A DNA stretch of 64,000 nt from JAHBNG01 sp039028975 (lineage in GTDB: Bacteria > Chloroflexota > Anaerolineae > Caldilineales > Caldilineaceae), in assembly GCA_039028975.1 (NCBI GenBank), contig JBCCHB010000067.1:1-64000 (forward strand), written 5' to 3'. The position numbers were made by a program, and so were the translations under genes. This document shows positions 43,048 through 51,384 of this stretch, in pieces. How positions within the stretch are numbered: position 1 is the first letter of the stretch; each line of letters begins with the position of its first letter. The notes beneath the pieces are model-generated. The model was not told the origin of the DNA. It searched no databases and worked only from the letters and a program-made list of their open reading frames with translations.

Positions 43048-45447
43048 TTAATCATCAAAAATTATATCTAACGACCAAAAATTAACTGTCCCATCGCTCC
43101 CTCCCGTGACAAGCATATGCCCAGCTACATTGCCGTCGTTTTGAAGACCAGTGTTTTCCGCATCTTCTACGGAAGAGAGCATACTCGAATTTTCAAACAG
43201 ATCTGAGTGTAGACCAAATTGTAAAGTATTGATGCTTCCTCGGTGACCACTAAATTGATGCCGGAGATGCCCATCTTCTACCTCCCATATCTCAATCTGC
43301 CCATCCTTTGTGCCAATGGCAACTAGGAACCCGTCGGGAGAAAATGCGATATTGCTCCATGGGCTCTTGTTGGATGAGAGGACGGCAGCTCGCTGACCAT
43401 CTATAAGCTGCCAAAGAACGACCTGCCCGGTCGCGCTCCCCGTCGCCAAAAATCGACCATCAGGTGAAAAGGCAACCGATGTGGCTCCACCAATATGATT
43501 AGGTAACCTCAAATACTCCGTCCCATTCTCTACTTGCCAAATAATTACCTTCTGATCATCCGAGGCGGAAGCCACAAAATGACCATCCGGCGAAAAAGCC
43601 ACAGCCAGAACCCCTGATTCATGCCCTTCCAATGTCTGGGTAAGGGCACCAGTAGCCACATCCCAAAGATGGATCTTATGCGCATAAGATGCAGTCGCTA
43701 ACAACAAACCATTTGGGGAAAAGGTAACGCTATTATGAAAGATTCCACAACCCACACTCTCTTCATAGGGTATCTGGAGGGTGTGCAGAAGCGCACCATC
43801 TTGATGACGCCAGAGATAGACTGTATCGTCCCATTGTCCGTAGCCAGCAGGTTTGGCCGTTGCTGCCGCAATGTACACCCCATCGTTGGAGAAAGCCACC
43901 GTATCGACCGAGCCAATTCCTTGTGCGAGTGGTGAGATTGTCATGTTTTGTAGAGTATCTTTTTTATTCAGCACGGTTTGGAAACGATCACAGCATAGCT
44001 CATCTTCAAGATAGAATGCTTGCTCCCCCAAAAGCGCAACAAACCCGCTTTCCAAACCGATTCCAATGGTACCATCATTTGGTGAGATAGTAAGGCTGTT
44101 GACTTGATTGAAACGATGATCAGGCAGTTCAGCAGTAAGAGCATGGGTTTCTAGGTTCCATCGCTGAATGAGGCCATCGGAACGTTCTGTCAACAAGATC
44201 TGCTCCTGCTCTAGCAAAAAACTATGTCGCATGTCCGCCATGGGTCCATCAGTGGGTATTCCTAGCTGAGAAGCCATGACCTCTGTATCCGGATGCCAAA
44301 GTTGCAACGTCCCTTGGGTACCACCAGCAATAAGGAAGTTTTGCACACTGTTCCAAACCAAAGAGCGGATGGGGCCGAGATCTGTGGCTAGAGATCGGCT
44401 TTCATCGCCGACGAGATCTAGCCAATGAAGTGAGCCATCCACAAGACCGGCCACAACAATTTGCTCACCAGGTACAAAGGCAAGTTGCGTGACTTGACTA
44501 CGCCCACTGCTCAGTAGAAGAAATGGCTCTTCAATGTACGAGAGATGCTCTTCACTATCCACCATCCACAGATGGATTCGCTTTTCCGACCACGCACCAG
44601 CGGCTAGCCTGCTGCCATCACTAGAAAAGGTGAGCGTGTCCACATTGAAGGCGATCTGCTCGTTGGTTGTGTGGGTTGCCAACCGTTTCTGAGCAACCAA
44701 ATCCCAAAGCTCGACCTGATTGATGAATGCCAAGGCAAGTTTTTGGCTGTTTGGTGAAAAAGCAATCGATTTAATAATGGTAGGCGAATCATTTTGCTCC
44801 TGCTCCAAGAGCTTCAGTGAATGATTTTCCTGCCATTGCCAGACATAAACATTGTCCAATGTAATAACACCGAGCAAGGAGCCGTCGGGTGAGAAACGCA
44901 ATTGACGCGTAACATTGGTCTCAGTTTGCAGTTGCTGCAAAATCTGCCCACTTCCCACATCCCAAACTTCAACCATGGGAGTACTTGTGTAGTTTAGTGC
45001 AAGGGTGGAGCCATTGGGTGAAAAAATAATGCGAGAGATAGGCTGAGCCGTTGGGAAAAATTTGCTTAGTTCAAGCGTATCTGTCTCATAGGTGTACAAC
45101 CCAAGCGGCGTTGCAACCGCTAGCAAGTCCCCCTTAGGCGTCATAGCGACCTGGGTACTACGTCCTGCACCGAGTCGACCGGCATGTTGGGTTTTAATGG
45201 TGCGTATAAGTGTGTTTTGGGTTGTGGGCGTAACCATGTTGGGGAGCAGATTTGCACTCTGAGAAGCTCTGCTCTTCTCGAAAAGAGCGATTCCACGCTT
45301 CGCGTTGTCCGGCACGTCAAGCAGTGGTATAGGTTCATCAGCACTCTTCGATGCCATTCGGCACCCTAACATCACGAGCATGATGCAGGTAAGCAGAAGC
45401 CGAATGTTCAAATGCTTTGGATAGAATCGGTTTTGTGACGTCATCAT
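43048..45447 (-). CDS. WD40-repeat lipoprotein with palindrome-encoded insert
   Basis: The 799-residue lipoprotein (lipobox VMLGC, Cys29) is followed by a long chain of WD40 repeats, about 14. Typical units are VTSVAFSPDGRFLATGSATGQVVLW and NGLLLATASYAHKIHLWDVATG. It would form one or two beta-propellers on the outside of the membrane, a protein-binding scaffold. In the last repeat the strand NTLQF is separated from MLVTGGSDGTVNFWSL by a 30-residue insert (746-775). The insert is encoded exactly by a family A palindrome in frame; the other repeats have only a short SPDG turn there. Confidence 0.85.
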   Translation of the reverse strand: MMTSQNRFYPKHLNIRLLLTCIMLVMLGCRMASKSADEPIPLLDVPDNAKRGIALFEKSRASQSANLLPNMVTPTTQNTLIRTIKTQHAGRLGAGRSTQVAMTPKGDLLAVATPLGLYTYETDTLELSKFFPTAQPISRIIFSPNGSTLALNYTSTPMVEVWDVGSGQILQQLQTETNVTRQLRFSPDGSLLGVITLDNVYVWQWQENHSLKLLEQEQNDSPTIIKSIAFSPNSQKLALAFINQVELWDLVAQKRLATHTTNEQIAFNVDTLTFSSDGSRLAAGAWSEKRIHLWMVDSEEHLSYIEEPFLLLSSGRSQVTQLAFVPGEQIVVAGLVDGSLHWLDLVGDESRSLATDLGPIRSLVWNSVQNFLIAGGTQGTLQLWHPDTEVMASQLGIPTDGPMADMRHSFLLEQEQILLTERSDGLIQRWNLETHALTAELPDHRFNQVNSLTISPNDGTIGIGLESGFVALLGEQAFYLEDELCCDRFQTVLNKKDTLQNMTISPLAQGIGSVDTVAFSNDGVYIAAATAKPAGYGQWDDTVYLWRHQDGALLHTLQIPYEESVGCGIFHNSVTFSPNGLLLATASYAHKIHLWDVATGALTQTLEGHESGVLAVAFSPDGHFVASASDDQKVIIWQVENGTEYLRLPNHIGGATSVAFSPDGRFLATGSATGQVVLWQLIDGQRAAVLSSNKSPWSNIAFSPDGFLVAIGTKDGQIEIWEVEDGHLRHQFSGHRGSINTLQFGLHSDLFENSSMLSSVEDAENTGLQNDGNVAGHMLVTGGSDGTVNFWSLDIIFDD
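43125..43212. repeat. Family A palindrome inside WD40 coding sequence
   Basis: This 88-nt copy aligns without gaps to the copy at 49001, with about three quarters of positions identical by hand count. It runs CTACATTGCCGTCG to CTGAGTGTAG and encodes residues 746-775 of the WD40 protein on the minus strand. Confidence 0.85.
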
Positions 45448-46161
45448 AAGCGATTCAGTGAGTCAATTCCCTTAGTCTGGCGGGTGGAGATAGGGCCAGA
45501 AGGAGAACGGAAAGGAAATGCCAATATAGAAAACGAATCAGCGGCACTCCAATATCCGGGGGAAGATTTGAAGTGCCGCTGTCTTCTAATTGTGATCGAA
45601 CGGAACCAATTTACACTCAGTTCCGTTTGAAGAACCGTAGTTTGGTCACTTTTATCAAGTGCAGTAATGGTACGGTTTTCAAATCGACCGCAGTTAAATC
45701 ATATACGTACGGCTCTCCGAGAGATGAGAGGGCATGGTTTACTTTCGTTAGGTCACGTTCCCATGTCTCTTCGCACTATCTCTAGCGCTGTCGTATGTAT
45801 GGGCCTATGATACTCTGTCACCATTAAATTATCATTAACGGTCTTAGGCTGCGGGATGTAAAGCGAGTTGTACAGTGGGTCATATAACGAGATATACGGT
45901 GTGCGCATGGAGTTACTTTTGTCATGTTGGCAATCAGTAAATCGCAATGTCATTCCTTCCGCATCGCTCGAGGACCAGCTCAAGGACAAACCATAAGAAG
46001 CTGAGAACTTCTTATTCACGTTGCGATCTACTATTAATACATTGATAGAAAGTACCCACAATCTGTTAGAATGCCCCGCTGATTTCGCGTTCTTTCTGGT
46101 CTAAACTAAGTCCAGAAGTAAACATAGATGAAAACAACTACGATATCAGCAGGAGATAAGC
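45448..46161. other. Intergenic region with one family A copy
   Basis: These 714 bases lie between divergent WD40 and RCC1-like genes. It contains the family A palindrome at 45611-45696. The remaining ORFs have no ribosome binding sites or recognisable motifs. Promoters for both genes must lie here. Confidence 0.6.
45611..45696. repeat. Family A palindromic repeat
   Basis: Ends ACTCAGTTCCGTTTGAAGAAC and GGTTTTCAAATCGACCGCAGTT; inner arms ACCGTAGT and TACGGTT partly pair. Reverse orientation. Confidence 0.75.
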
Positions 46162-47058
46162 ATGATTTCTCAGACATTCAGTCAAGTAAGCAACAAATCC
46201 ATTTTGGACCAAGCTCGCCGAATGATGGGATCCGTGGGAATCCTCGTAATTTGCCTTACGTTCGGCTTGCTCATGTTCTCAACATCAGCTAAAGCAGCAG
46301 CTACAGGTAAAGAGATGTCAATGGTTAGTGTTGGTGATTTTCACAGTTGTGCACTCCAAACAGATGGTACCATAGAGTGTTGGGGTGGCGACTTCAAAGG
46401 CCGAGCTACAGCGTTAGATGGTACCTTTACTCAAATTAGCTCAGGAAGTAAGCACAACTGTGCACTAGCCACGGACGGCACTGTTGAGTGCTGGGGTGGC
46501 TATAACAATTACGGTCAGCTCGCTGCACCCTCTGGTACATTTACTCAGATCAGCTCTGGATTCTTTCATAACTGTGGCGTGCAGACAGATGGCACGATTG
46601 CTTGTTGGGGAAGCAGCTATTACGACCAAACGAATGCGCCAACAGGTACATTCACTCAGGTTAGCGTTGGTGGCGTTCATAGTTGTGGACTGGAAATAGA
46701 TGGAACCATCGAATGTTGGGGATGGAATGGTGAGGGGCAGCTCAATGCACCATCAGGTACTTTTACCCAGATCGGTTCTGGTGATTTCCACAGCTGTGCA
46801 GTATCGACTGACGGTACTATCGCCTGCTGGGGAGATGAACTTTGGGGACAGCTTGATGCACCCGCTGGTAAATTTACTCAGGTCAGCGCAGGCTCCTTCC
46901 ACAGTTGCGCCGTGAAGATAGATAGCACGCTTATCTGTTGGGGTGACAATGGCAAAGGTACGTTCGATATACCGACAGGTACTTTCACCCAGGTGAGTGT
47001 AGGAAGTAACCAAAGTTGTGGCGTGCAGACAGATGGCACGATGGTTTGTTGGGAATAA
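46162..47058 (+). CDS. Secreted RCC1-like repeat protein
   Basis: The 298-residue protein has a signal peptide (about residues 22-48, ending SAKA). Seven tandem units of about 37 residues follow, each with FTQxSxGxxHSCALxTDGTxxCWG...GQLxAPxGT. Each unit has two conserved Cys (HxCAL and ECWG) that could form disulfides. The units match RCC1-like propeller blades, here of an extracellular bacterial type. The last unit is cut short at VCWE and the stop follows at once. AGGAGATAAGC before ATG is a strong ribosome binding site. Its function is unknown; such repeats bind proteins or surfaces. Confidence 0.82.
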   Translation: MISQTFSQVSNKSILDQARRMMGSVGILVICLTFGLLMFSTSAKAAATGKEMSMVSVGDFHSCALQTDGTIECWGGDFKGRATALDGTFTQISSGSKHNCALATDGTVECWGGYNNYGQLAAPSGTFTQISSGFFHNCGVQTDGTIACWGSSYYDQTNAPTGTFTQVSVGGVHSCGLEIDGTIECWGWNGEGQLNAPSGTFTQIGSGDFHSCAVSTDGTIACWGDELWGQLDAPAGKFTQVSAGSFHSCAVKIDSTLICWGDNGKGTFDIPTGTFTQVSVGSNQSCGVQTDGTMVCWE

Positions 47059-47083
47059 ATCAGCTCTGAATAGATTCTTCTTT

Positions 47084-47167
47084 TATACTCAGCTCCGTTT
47101 GAAAACAGGTGTTTGGTCTCACTGATAGAGCTTTGGAAAACACCTGTTTTCAATACGACCGCAGTTT
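47084..47167. repeat. Family A palindromic repeat
   Basis: Ends TATACTCAGCTCCG and CGACCGCAGT; arms GAAAACAGGTGTTTGG and AACACCTGTTTTC pair perfectly. It lies 26 bases after the RCC1-like gene's stop. Confidence 0.9.
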
Positions 47168-47183
47168 TGCTAGCTGATTAAGG

Positions 47184-47213
47184 GTTCCGTGGTCGTTATC
47201 AAGGCCACGGAAC
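47184..47213. terminator. Short hairpin GTTCCGTGG / CCACGGAAC
   Basis: 9-bp perfect arms with a 12-nt loop follow the RCC1-like gene and the family A copy. A terminator is possible by position but no U-tract follows. Confidence 0.35.
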
Positions 47214-47366
47214 TTGTGGTATTATGGACATTGATGGTTCCCAAACGGCAGAAATAAAAGAGCTTTCAGCTAATCCACCGTCAGCTAGGTCGGAGCGACC
47301 ATTACGTAAGCAGCCAGAAGTTGGCCCTATTTCGAGGTCGATTTATTGGTTACAACAGATAAACAG

Positions 47367-47942
47367 ATGGATAGACCGCTAAACATAAACCGGACTGATG
47401 TCGATCTGACAATTCGCGTTACGCATACGAGAAACTTAAGTGAAGACGTACGCTCTGCTGTTGATCACGTCTGTATGGCTGCACGGCTAGGTGAGATGAC
47501 CGAATCACTCTTCCAATTTCTCCCACCCGATGGTATACACGTGATGGGGTATATAGAGGATGAAATGGTCAGCCATGCCGTAGTAACAACCCGTTGGCTA
47601 CAGGTAGCAGAGCAGCCTATCCTCAAAACCGCTTACATAGATGCGGTCTCAACGGTGCCTAAATTCCAGCAGCGTGGTGCAGGTAGTGCCGTAATGCGCC
47701 ATCTTACTGGTGTAATTCCTAACTATGAGATTGGCGCGCTGCAGACCGAACGAGTGCCATTTTATAGTCGAGTAGGTTGGGAAGTCTGGCGCGGACCGCT
47801 TGCCGGTCGCAAGGCAAATGGTGAGCGAATTCCCACGCCAGATATGGGAGATGACAGGGTAATGATCTTCCGACTACCCAACACGCCTGAACTGGATCTG
47901 GATAGCCCATTATCAATTGAGTATAATGGACGAATCTGGTGA
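47367..47942 (+). CDS. GNAT N-acetyltransferase
   Basis: The protein has a GNAT core (about residues 15-150), including the acetyl-CoA-binding stretch VPKFQQRGAGSAVMRHLT followed by the late strand region VPFYSRVGWEVWRGP. It resembles aminoglycoside 2'-N-acetyltransferase-like members (AAC(2')) in the RGAGS and VGWE pattern, but resistance cannot be claimed from sequence. I used the ATG at 47367 (MDRPLNINRTD); a TTG at 47346 is the alternative. It stands alone. Confidence 0.85.
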   Translation: MDRPLNINRTDVDLTIRVTHTRNLSEDVRSAVDHVCMAARLGEMTESLFQFLPPDGIHVMGYIEDEMVSHAVVTTRWLQVAEQPILKTAYIDAVSTVPKFQQRGAGSAVMRHLTGVIPNYEIGALQTERVPFYSRVGWEVWRGPLAGRKANGERIPTPDMGDDRVMIFRLPNTPELDLDSPLSIEYNGRIW

Positions 47943-48135
47943 GTGGTTCAACTGTCAGTAGATTGATGCACATAAAGGAAGCATCATCCTATGTAGAGGG
48001 GATCTTCGGTCTGCCCTAAAAACTAAACAAAGATTTGAAGATTTCAAAGATGAAAATCTTTACAATCTCTGAAATTTTTATTCGATTTTCACTCTCTAGT
48101 CTAGCCCGTCCCATGTTTAACTACTAACTATCGGA

Positions 48136-48867
48136 TCAGGTCGGGATGAGATTACGAATGCGGTGTTCTGTAAAGGCACCACGCTGAATCCAGTAATGCA
48201 TCCGAGGGAGGGCTAATTCGCAGGTTTGGGTAATCTGTTTGCGTGCTTCATCGCTATAGCCATCAATATGGACGACATAGTAGCCGCATAATGCTTTGGT
48301 TGCCATGACAGCCTCATCTTTCGATCCCAGCTCAACAAACATCTTTAGCAGATTCTCAACTTGTTTAGTGAGTTCAACCTGCACTAACCCAAATAGAATC
48401 CTTTTGCGATACTCTTCACTCAAATAAAGATCCTTGATCGCTTCTACTGCGGTTTCCGAATAGATGCCACCCCCTTCTCCAGCTCCATTAGCCAGATACA
48501 TGAGCGCACCCTGTCGGATATTTCGCTTTTCAGACTCATTGGTAATCATTGACTCCAAGAGCTTGGCCACTTCTGGAAAGTGAAGGTAACTTGCACAGCT
48601 CTGAAGGGCAACAAAGCGCACGCGACGCTTCTCGTCCTGAAGCCCGGCTAAGATGCCCTGTAACGCTTTTTCACCGGACTGACCGCCCAGCACTCGCAGC
48701 ATCAAAACACGGACATTGCGATCATTACTCTCCATCCCGTTCAGAGCTGTCTCAACAATTTCCTCTCGGTTTGGATGACCAAGCTCCTCTAGAATTTCCT
48801 GCTCCACCTCTGGACGATGGGGATTATATGCTTCGCGTAATTTTTTCATGGCGTCAAGTGACAGCAT
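48136..48867 (-). CDS. HEAT-repeat protein
   Basis: The 243-residue helical repeat protein has units such as NVRVLMLRVLGGQSGEKALQG and KRRVRFVALQSCASYLHFPE that fit HEAT-like pairs. The rest is helical without catalytic motifs. AAGGAAAACC before ATG supports the start. Cytosolic; the partner is unknown. Confidence 0.8.
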   Translation of the reverse strand: MLSLDAMKKLREAYNPHRPEVEQEILEELGHPNREEIVETALNGMESNDRNVRVLMLRVLGGQSGEKALQGILAGLQDEKRRVRFVALQSCASYLHFPEVAKLLESMITNESEKRNIRQGALMYLANGAGEGGGIYSETAVEAIKDLYLSEEYRKRILFGLVQVELTKQVENLLKMFVELGSKDEAVMATKALCGYYVVHIDGYSDEARKQITQTCELALPRMHYWIQRGAFTEHRIRNLIPT

Positions 48868-48895
48868 GGTTTTCCTTCCACCTTTAGCTCAGTAT

Positions 48896-49000
48896 ACTTC
48901 GCCAGAAAGGCGTTGTCCCGACTCTTGTTCAATCTGTTCCCGATAATTCAGAAAAGGAAGGACATCCTCATCTTCATGGGGACAAGCTTTTACTGGCCAT
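48896..49000. repeat. Family B palindrome, abutting family A
   Basis: TATACTTCGCCAGAAAGGCGTTGTCCCGA at left and CATGGGGACAAGCTTTTACTGGCCAT at right (see positions, ends only partly quoted) form the terminal arms. It is followed directly by the family A copy at 49001, as at 16140-16299. Confidence 0.75.
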
Positions 49001-49088
49001 CTATACTGCGGTCGCTTTGAAAACAGGAGTTTTCCGCTCCCTCTGCCTGAGAGACCAAACTCGTGTTTTCAAACGGAGCTGAGTATAG
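49001..49088. repeat. Family A palindromic repeat
   Basis: A near-ideal 88-nt copy: ends CTATACTGCGGTCG and GGAGCTGAGTATAG, inner arms TTTGAAAACAGGAG and CTCGTGTTTTCAAA. Confidence 0.92.
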
Positions 49089-49120
49089 ATAAATCAGCGC
49101 AGCGGGCGTTCTTTTACATA

Positions 49121-49212
49121 CTCGAGACATTTCAGACTCTTTAGCAATGAGTCCCCCAAGGGGCGCTCTGTTCAGACTCGAAACATTTCAGACTCTTTAG
49201 CAATGAGTCCCC
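49121..49212. repeat. Two direct copies of a 36-nt repeat
   Basis: Copies at 49121-49156 and 49177-49212 differ at one base (CTCGAGACATTTC or CTCGAAACATTTC) and are separated by 20 nt. Each contains a small hairpin, GACTC...GAGTC. They lie just after the 3' end of the sigma-like gene. Confidence 0.9.
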
Positions 49213-49220
49213 GCTATACC

Positions 49221-49240
49221 ACAATTTCACACCCACTTTT
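49221..49240. repeat. 20-bp direct repeat, copy at gene 3' end
   Basis: ACAATTTCACACCCACTTTT on the plus strand encodes the last codons (KKWV and stop) of the sigma-like gene. It matches 49693-49712 at 19 of 20 bases. Confidence 0.85.
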
Positions 49241-49622
49241 TTGGGTCAATCCCCAATTTCTCTCCCAATTTCCGCAACTTTTTTATGGCACCCCCAACTT
49301 TGCGCCCATTGCGTACGGCGCCAAAGAGATGCTTACTTACGACTTGTTGATTGATGCCAAGCTGTTGGGCAATCTCTTGTTGGGTTTTGTTCTCATAAAA
49401 GTAAAGCTCGACAATCTGGCGCTGTTTTGGCGTTAGTTGAGTCTCAATCAGTTGACTAATCTGATCAATTGCAGACTGTTTTAAGCGAGCCTTTTCCTGT
49501 GATGCTTGAGTATCGTCCTCATCGCGCAAAATCTCTTCTAAGAGGTCAGGTGCAATGAGGACCGATTCCAGCACCTGTGGATCTACATTGACTTCCCAAA
49601 ACGTTGGGTCATACTTACTCAT
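49227..49622 (-). CDS. Sigma-70 region-4-like HTH protein
   Basis: The 131-residue protein has an acidic N-terminal half and a helix-turn-helix (about 65-105) in the style of sigma region 4: LTPKQRQIVELYFYENKTQQEIAQQLGINQQVVSKHL. There is no region 2, so it is not a full sigma factor. A basic C-terminus (AIKKLRKLGEKLGIDPKKWV) follows. The gene is bracketed by 20-bp direct repeats; one is its own 3' end and the other, 70 bases upstream of its start, reads SKKWV-stop in gene direction. This suggests a lost tandem copy or a mobile cassette. Its role is unknown. Confidence 0.75.
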   Translation of the reverse strand: MSKYDPTFWEVNVDPQVLESVLIAPDLLEEILRDEDDTQASQEKARLKQSAIDQISQLIETQLTPKQRQIVELYFYENKTQQEIAQQLGINQQVVSKHLFGAVRNGRKVGGAIKKLRKLGEKLGIDPKKWV

Positions 49623-49692
49623 TGCCGCTCAGCATCTGGATTCAAATTATGGTTTTACATATATCTTGTCTATCCCTTTTTCTTACTTAAAC

Positions 49693-49712
49693 ACAATTTT
49701 ACACCCACTTTT
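49693..49712. repeat. 20-bp direct repeat, upstream copy
   Basis: ACAATTTTACACCCACTTTT. On the minus strand it reads AAA AAG TGG GTG TAA, the same KKWV-stop ending as the gene at 49227. It lies directly beside the family A copy at 49720. Confidence 0.8.
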
Positions 49713-49719
49713 TGCTTAC

Positions 49720-49804
49720 TTATAGTGAGCTCTGTTTGAAAACGGTAGTTCGTCTCTTGTAGTAGAGTCAATAGGAAACTACCGTTTTCAACACAACCGT
49801 ACTT
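49720..49804. repeat. Family A palindrome (subfamily A')
   Basis: Ends TATAGTGAGCTCTG and ACACAACCGTA; inner arms TGAAAACGGTAGTT and AACTACCGTTTTCA are perfect. It shares its arm sequence with the copies at 3087 and 59190. Confidence 0.9.
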
Positions 49805-49932
49805 TAGGCGCTTTGATCAAATAGCTCATGAATAAGATCCCTCAGACCTTCGAACTGATTAGGAACTTACCAAATGACTTGGTGTACATTGGGCAAGAAA
49901 ATTGCTAATGGTGAATTAACTCGGCCCCCGGG

Positions 49933-49967
49933 TCATTCACCATTCACCATTCACCATTCATAATTCA
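49933..49967. repeat. Heptamer tandem repeat CATTCAC
   Basis: Four to five units of CATTCAC (one drifting to CATAATTCAC) lie in the intergenic space upstream of the VOC gene's 3' end. It is a simple-sequence tract prone to slippage. Confidence 0.8.
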
Positions 49968-50029
49968 CTATTTACAATTCTGGCTTGTCCAGGCTAGGCA
50001 TTAACCATGTTTATCAGCGCATGATTCAT

Positions 50030-50482
50030 CTACGCAGAGGCATGGCAGATGAATTCAAGCGTATTGCCTTCAGGGTCAGAAAAGAAGAGTGCTTTGGCGT
50101 TCATATGAGGAAATTGTTCTTCCCGAATCACCAATCCAAGTGACTCTAGCCTTTCTTTTTCTGGTATGTAGGCGTCTGGTTCAATTTCGAACGCAAGGTG
50201 GTTGAGGCTTGAGACGCCTACATCTAACCCGCGAAAGCGCTTCTTTGCCGGTGGGTGGCGGTGTGGATCAATTAAGGCAAAGAGCTGAGGATGACCATTG
50301 CGCCCTAATGGAGAATCTACCTCTGCAATGGTGAGGAAAACAATTGTGGGATCTTCGGATGGAAACTGGCTATGCAAAGCAAAGCCTAGCACCGTTTCAT
50401 AGAATGCTCGCGCACGCTCAATATCATCTACATTGAGTACAATTTCAGCCACAGCCTTGATAGGTGTTTTGTGAACTTTCAT
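50030..50482 (-). CDS. VOC/glyoxalase-family protein
   Basis: The 150-residue single VOC domain protein begins VAEIVLNVDDIERARAFYETVLGF, has HLAFEI in the middle and ends FFSDPEGNTLEFI with the usual late Glu ligand. Candidate metal ligands are present but the substrate class (glyoxalase, fosfomycin-type or dioxygenase) cannot be decided. Divergent from the DinB gene, with 188 bases between. Confidence 0.88.
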   Translation of the reverse strand: MKVHKTPIKAVAEIVLNVDDIERARAFYETVLGFALHSQFPSEDPTIVFLTIAEVDSPLGRNGHPQLFALIDPHRHPPAKKRFRGLDVGVSSLNHLAFEIEPDAYIPEKERLESLGLVIREEQFPHMNAKALFFSDPEGNTLEFICHASA

Positions 50483-50670
50483 GGTGCTCCTCTTAATGAA
50501 TAGTCGTCGTACATTCCAATGTCATTCCTCTGCAAAATGCAGTGGCTATGGTCTGTTCAGATTCACTGCTGGCAGACCCTAAGCTCCAGCCTTTTATTGA
50601 GAAGATATCTGAAACCTGATAAAATCTACATGGAGTTAGGCACGAAACCCGCATGTCGTGCCCTCCGGCA

Positions 50671-51207
50671 ATGACCAAGAAGGAGAATCAACCATTGGGC
50701 AAGCAAATCTACCTCTCTCAACTACGTCAGAATTCCCAAACGATCCAACTAGCTGTGCAAAACGTTCCCGCCGAGCAGGCCCGGTGGAGGCCGTCAGCAG
50801 AGGAATGGTCAATTCTAGAAGTCGTTAATCACCTCTATGATGAAGAGAGACGAGACTTTCGGGTACGTATTGATTATACCCTCAATCGACCAGACGAACC
50901 GTGGCCGCCCATTGATCCTGCCGGATGGGTTGTAGCCGAGAAGTACAATGAACGAAATTTGCCCGAATCACTAGAGAATTTCCTCACCGAGCGCCAGCGC
51001 TCGATTGAATGGCTCAAATCTCTGGAAGAAGTCGATTGGGATACTGGTACAGAGGCTCCCTGGGGCGGCATCATGCGGGCAGGTGATCTGTTGGCATCTT
51101 GGGCAGCCCATGATCTACTGCATCTGCGTCAGATCAATGACCTTCGCTACCTATATCTTAGAGAGAATGTCCAGCCTTATAATGTTGAGTATGCAGGTGA
51201 ATGGTAA
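50671..51207 (+). CDS. DinB-family (DUF664-like) protein
   Basis: A four-helix-bundle protein with the DinB pattern: WRPSAEEWSILEVVNHLYDEERRDFRVR and the C-terminal WAAHDLLHLRQI. Candidate metal ligands are His in VVNHLYDEE and two in AAHDLLH. Such proteins include thiol S-transferases and damage-induced metalloproteins; the activity here is unknown. I used the ATG at 50671. AAGGAG nine bases before the TTG at 50695 (LGKQIYL) makes that an attractive alternative. Confidence 0.85.
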   Translation: MTKKENQPLGKQIYLSQLRQNSQTIQLAVQNVPAEQARWRPSAEEWSILEVVNHLYDEERRDFRVRIDYTLNRPDEPWPPIDPAGWVVAEKYNERNLPESLENFLTERQRSIEWLKSLEEVDWDTGTEAPWGGIMRAGDLLASWAAHDLLHLRQINDLRYLYLRENVQPYNVEYAGEW

Positions 51208-51261
51208 GCGCATAGCTCGCTAACAATAACTCGTTCATTAGCCAAAAGTGTGCAACATGGC

Positions 51262-51351
51262 GCTATGGATGGCGGTAGCTGCTTCTTTCAGGTGGAATAC
51301 GATGTGGAGTTGGGTGAGTTTACCAGACTGTCAATCAACGGCGAAGCATAA
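51262..51351 (+). pseudogene. Possible C-terminal coding remnant
   Basis: In the DinB frame after its stop, the sequence reads MDGGSCFFQVEYDVELGEF...RLSINGEA-stop, which looks protein-like and has an open frame back to the DinB stop. No start or ribosome binding site is evident. It may be the end of a lost gene; I cannot name the family. Confidence 0.3.
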
Positions 51352-51384
51352 GTAAGTTTGTTATGGGTGATTGCCAGAGTGTAA

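Noticed and set aside
45753..46061. 102-residue ORF between the WD40 and RCC1-like genes
   Set aside because: No motif, no ribosome binding site and an intergenic base composition.
47084..47167. Family A copy as intrinsic terminator of the RCC1-like gene
   Set aside because: No U-tract follows, and other copies lie upstream of or inside genes, so the position is not specific.
47367..47942. Aminoglycoside acetyltransferase resistance gene
   Set aside because: Similarity to AAC(2')-type GNATs is only in general core motifs; substrate cannot be inferred.
49121..49212. CRISPR mini-array
   Set aside because: Only two repeats, a 20-nt spacer and no cas genes in the window.
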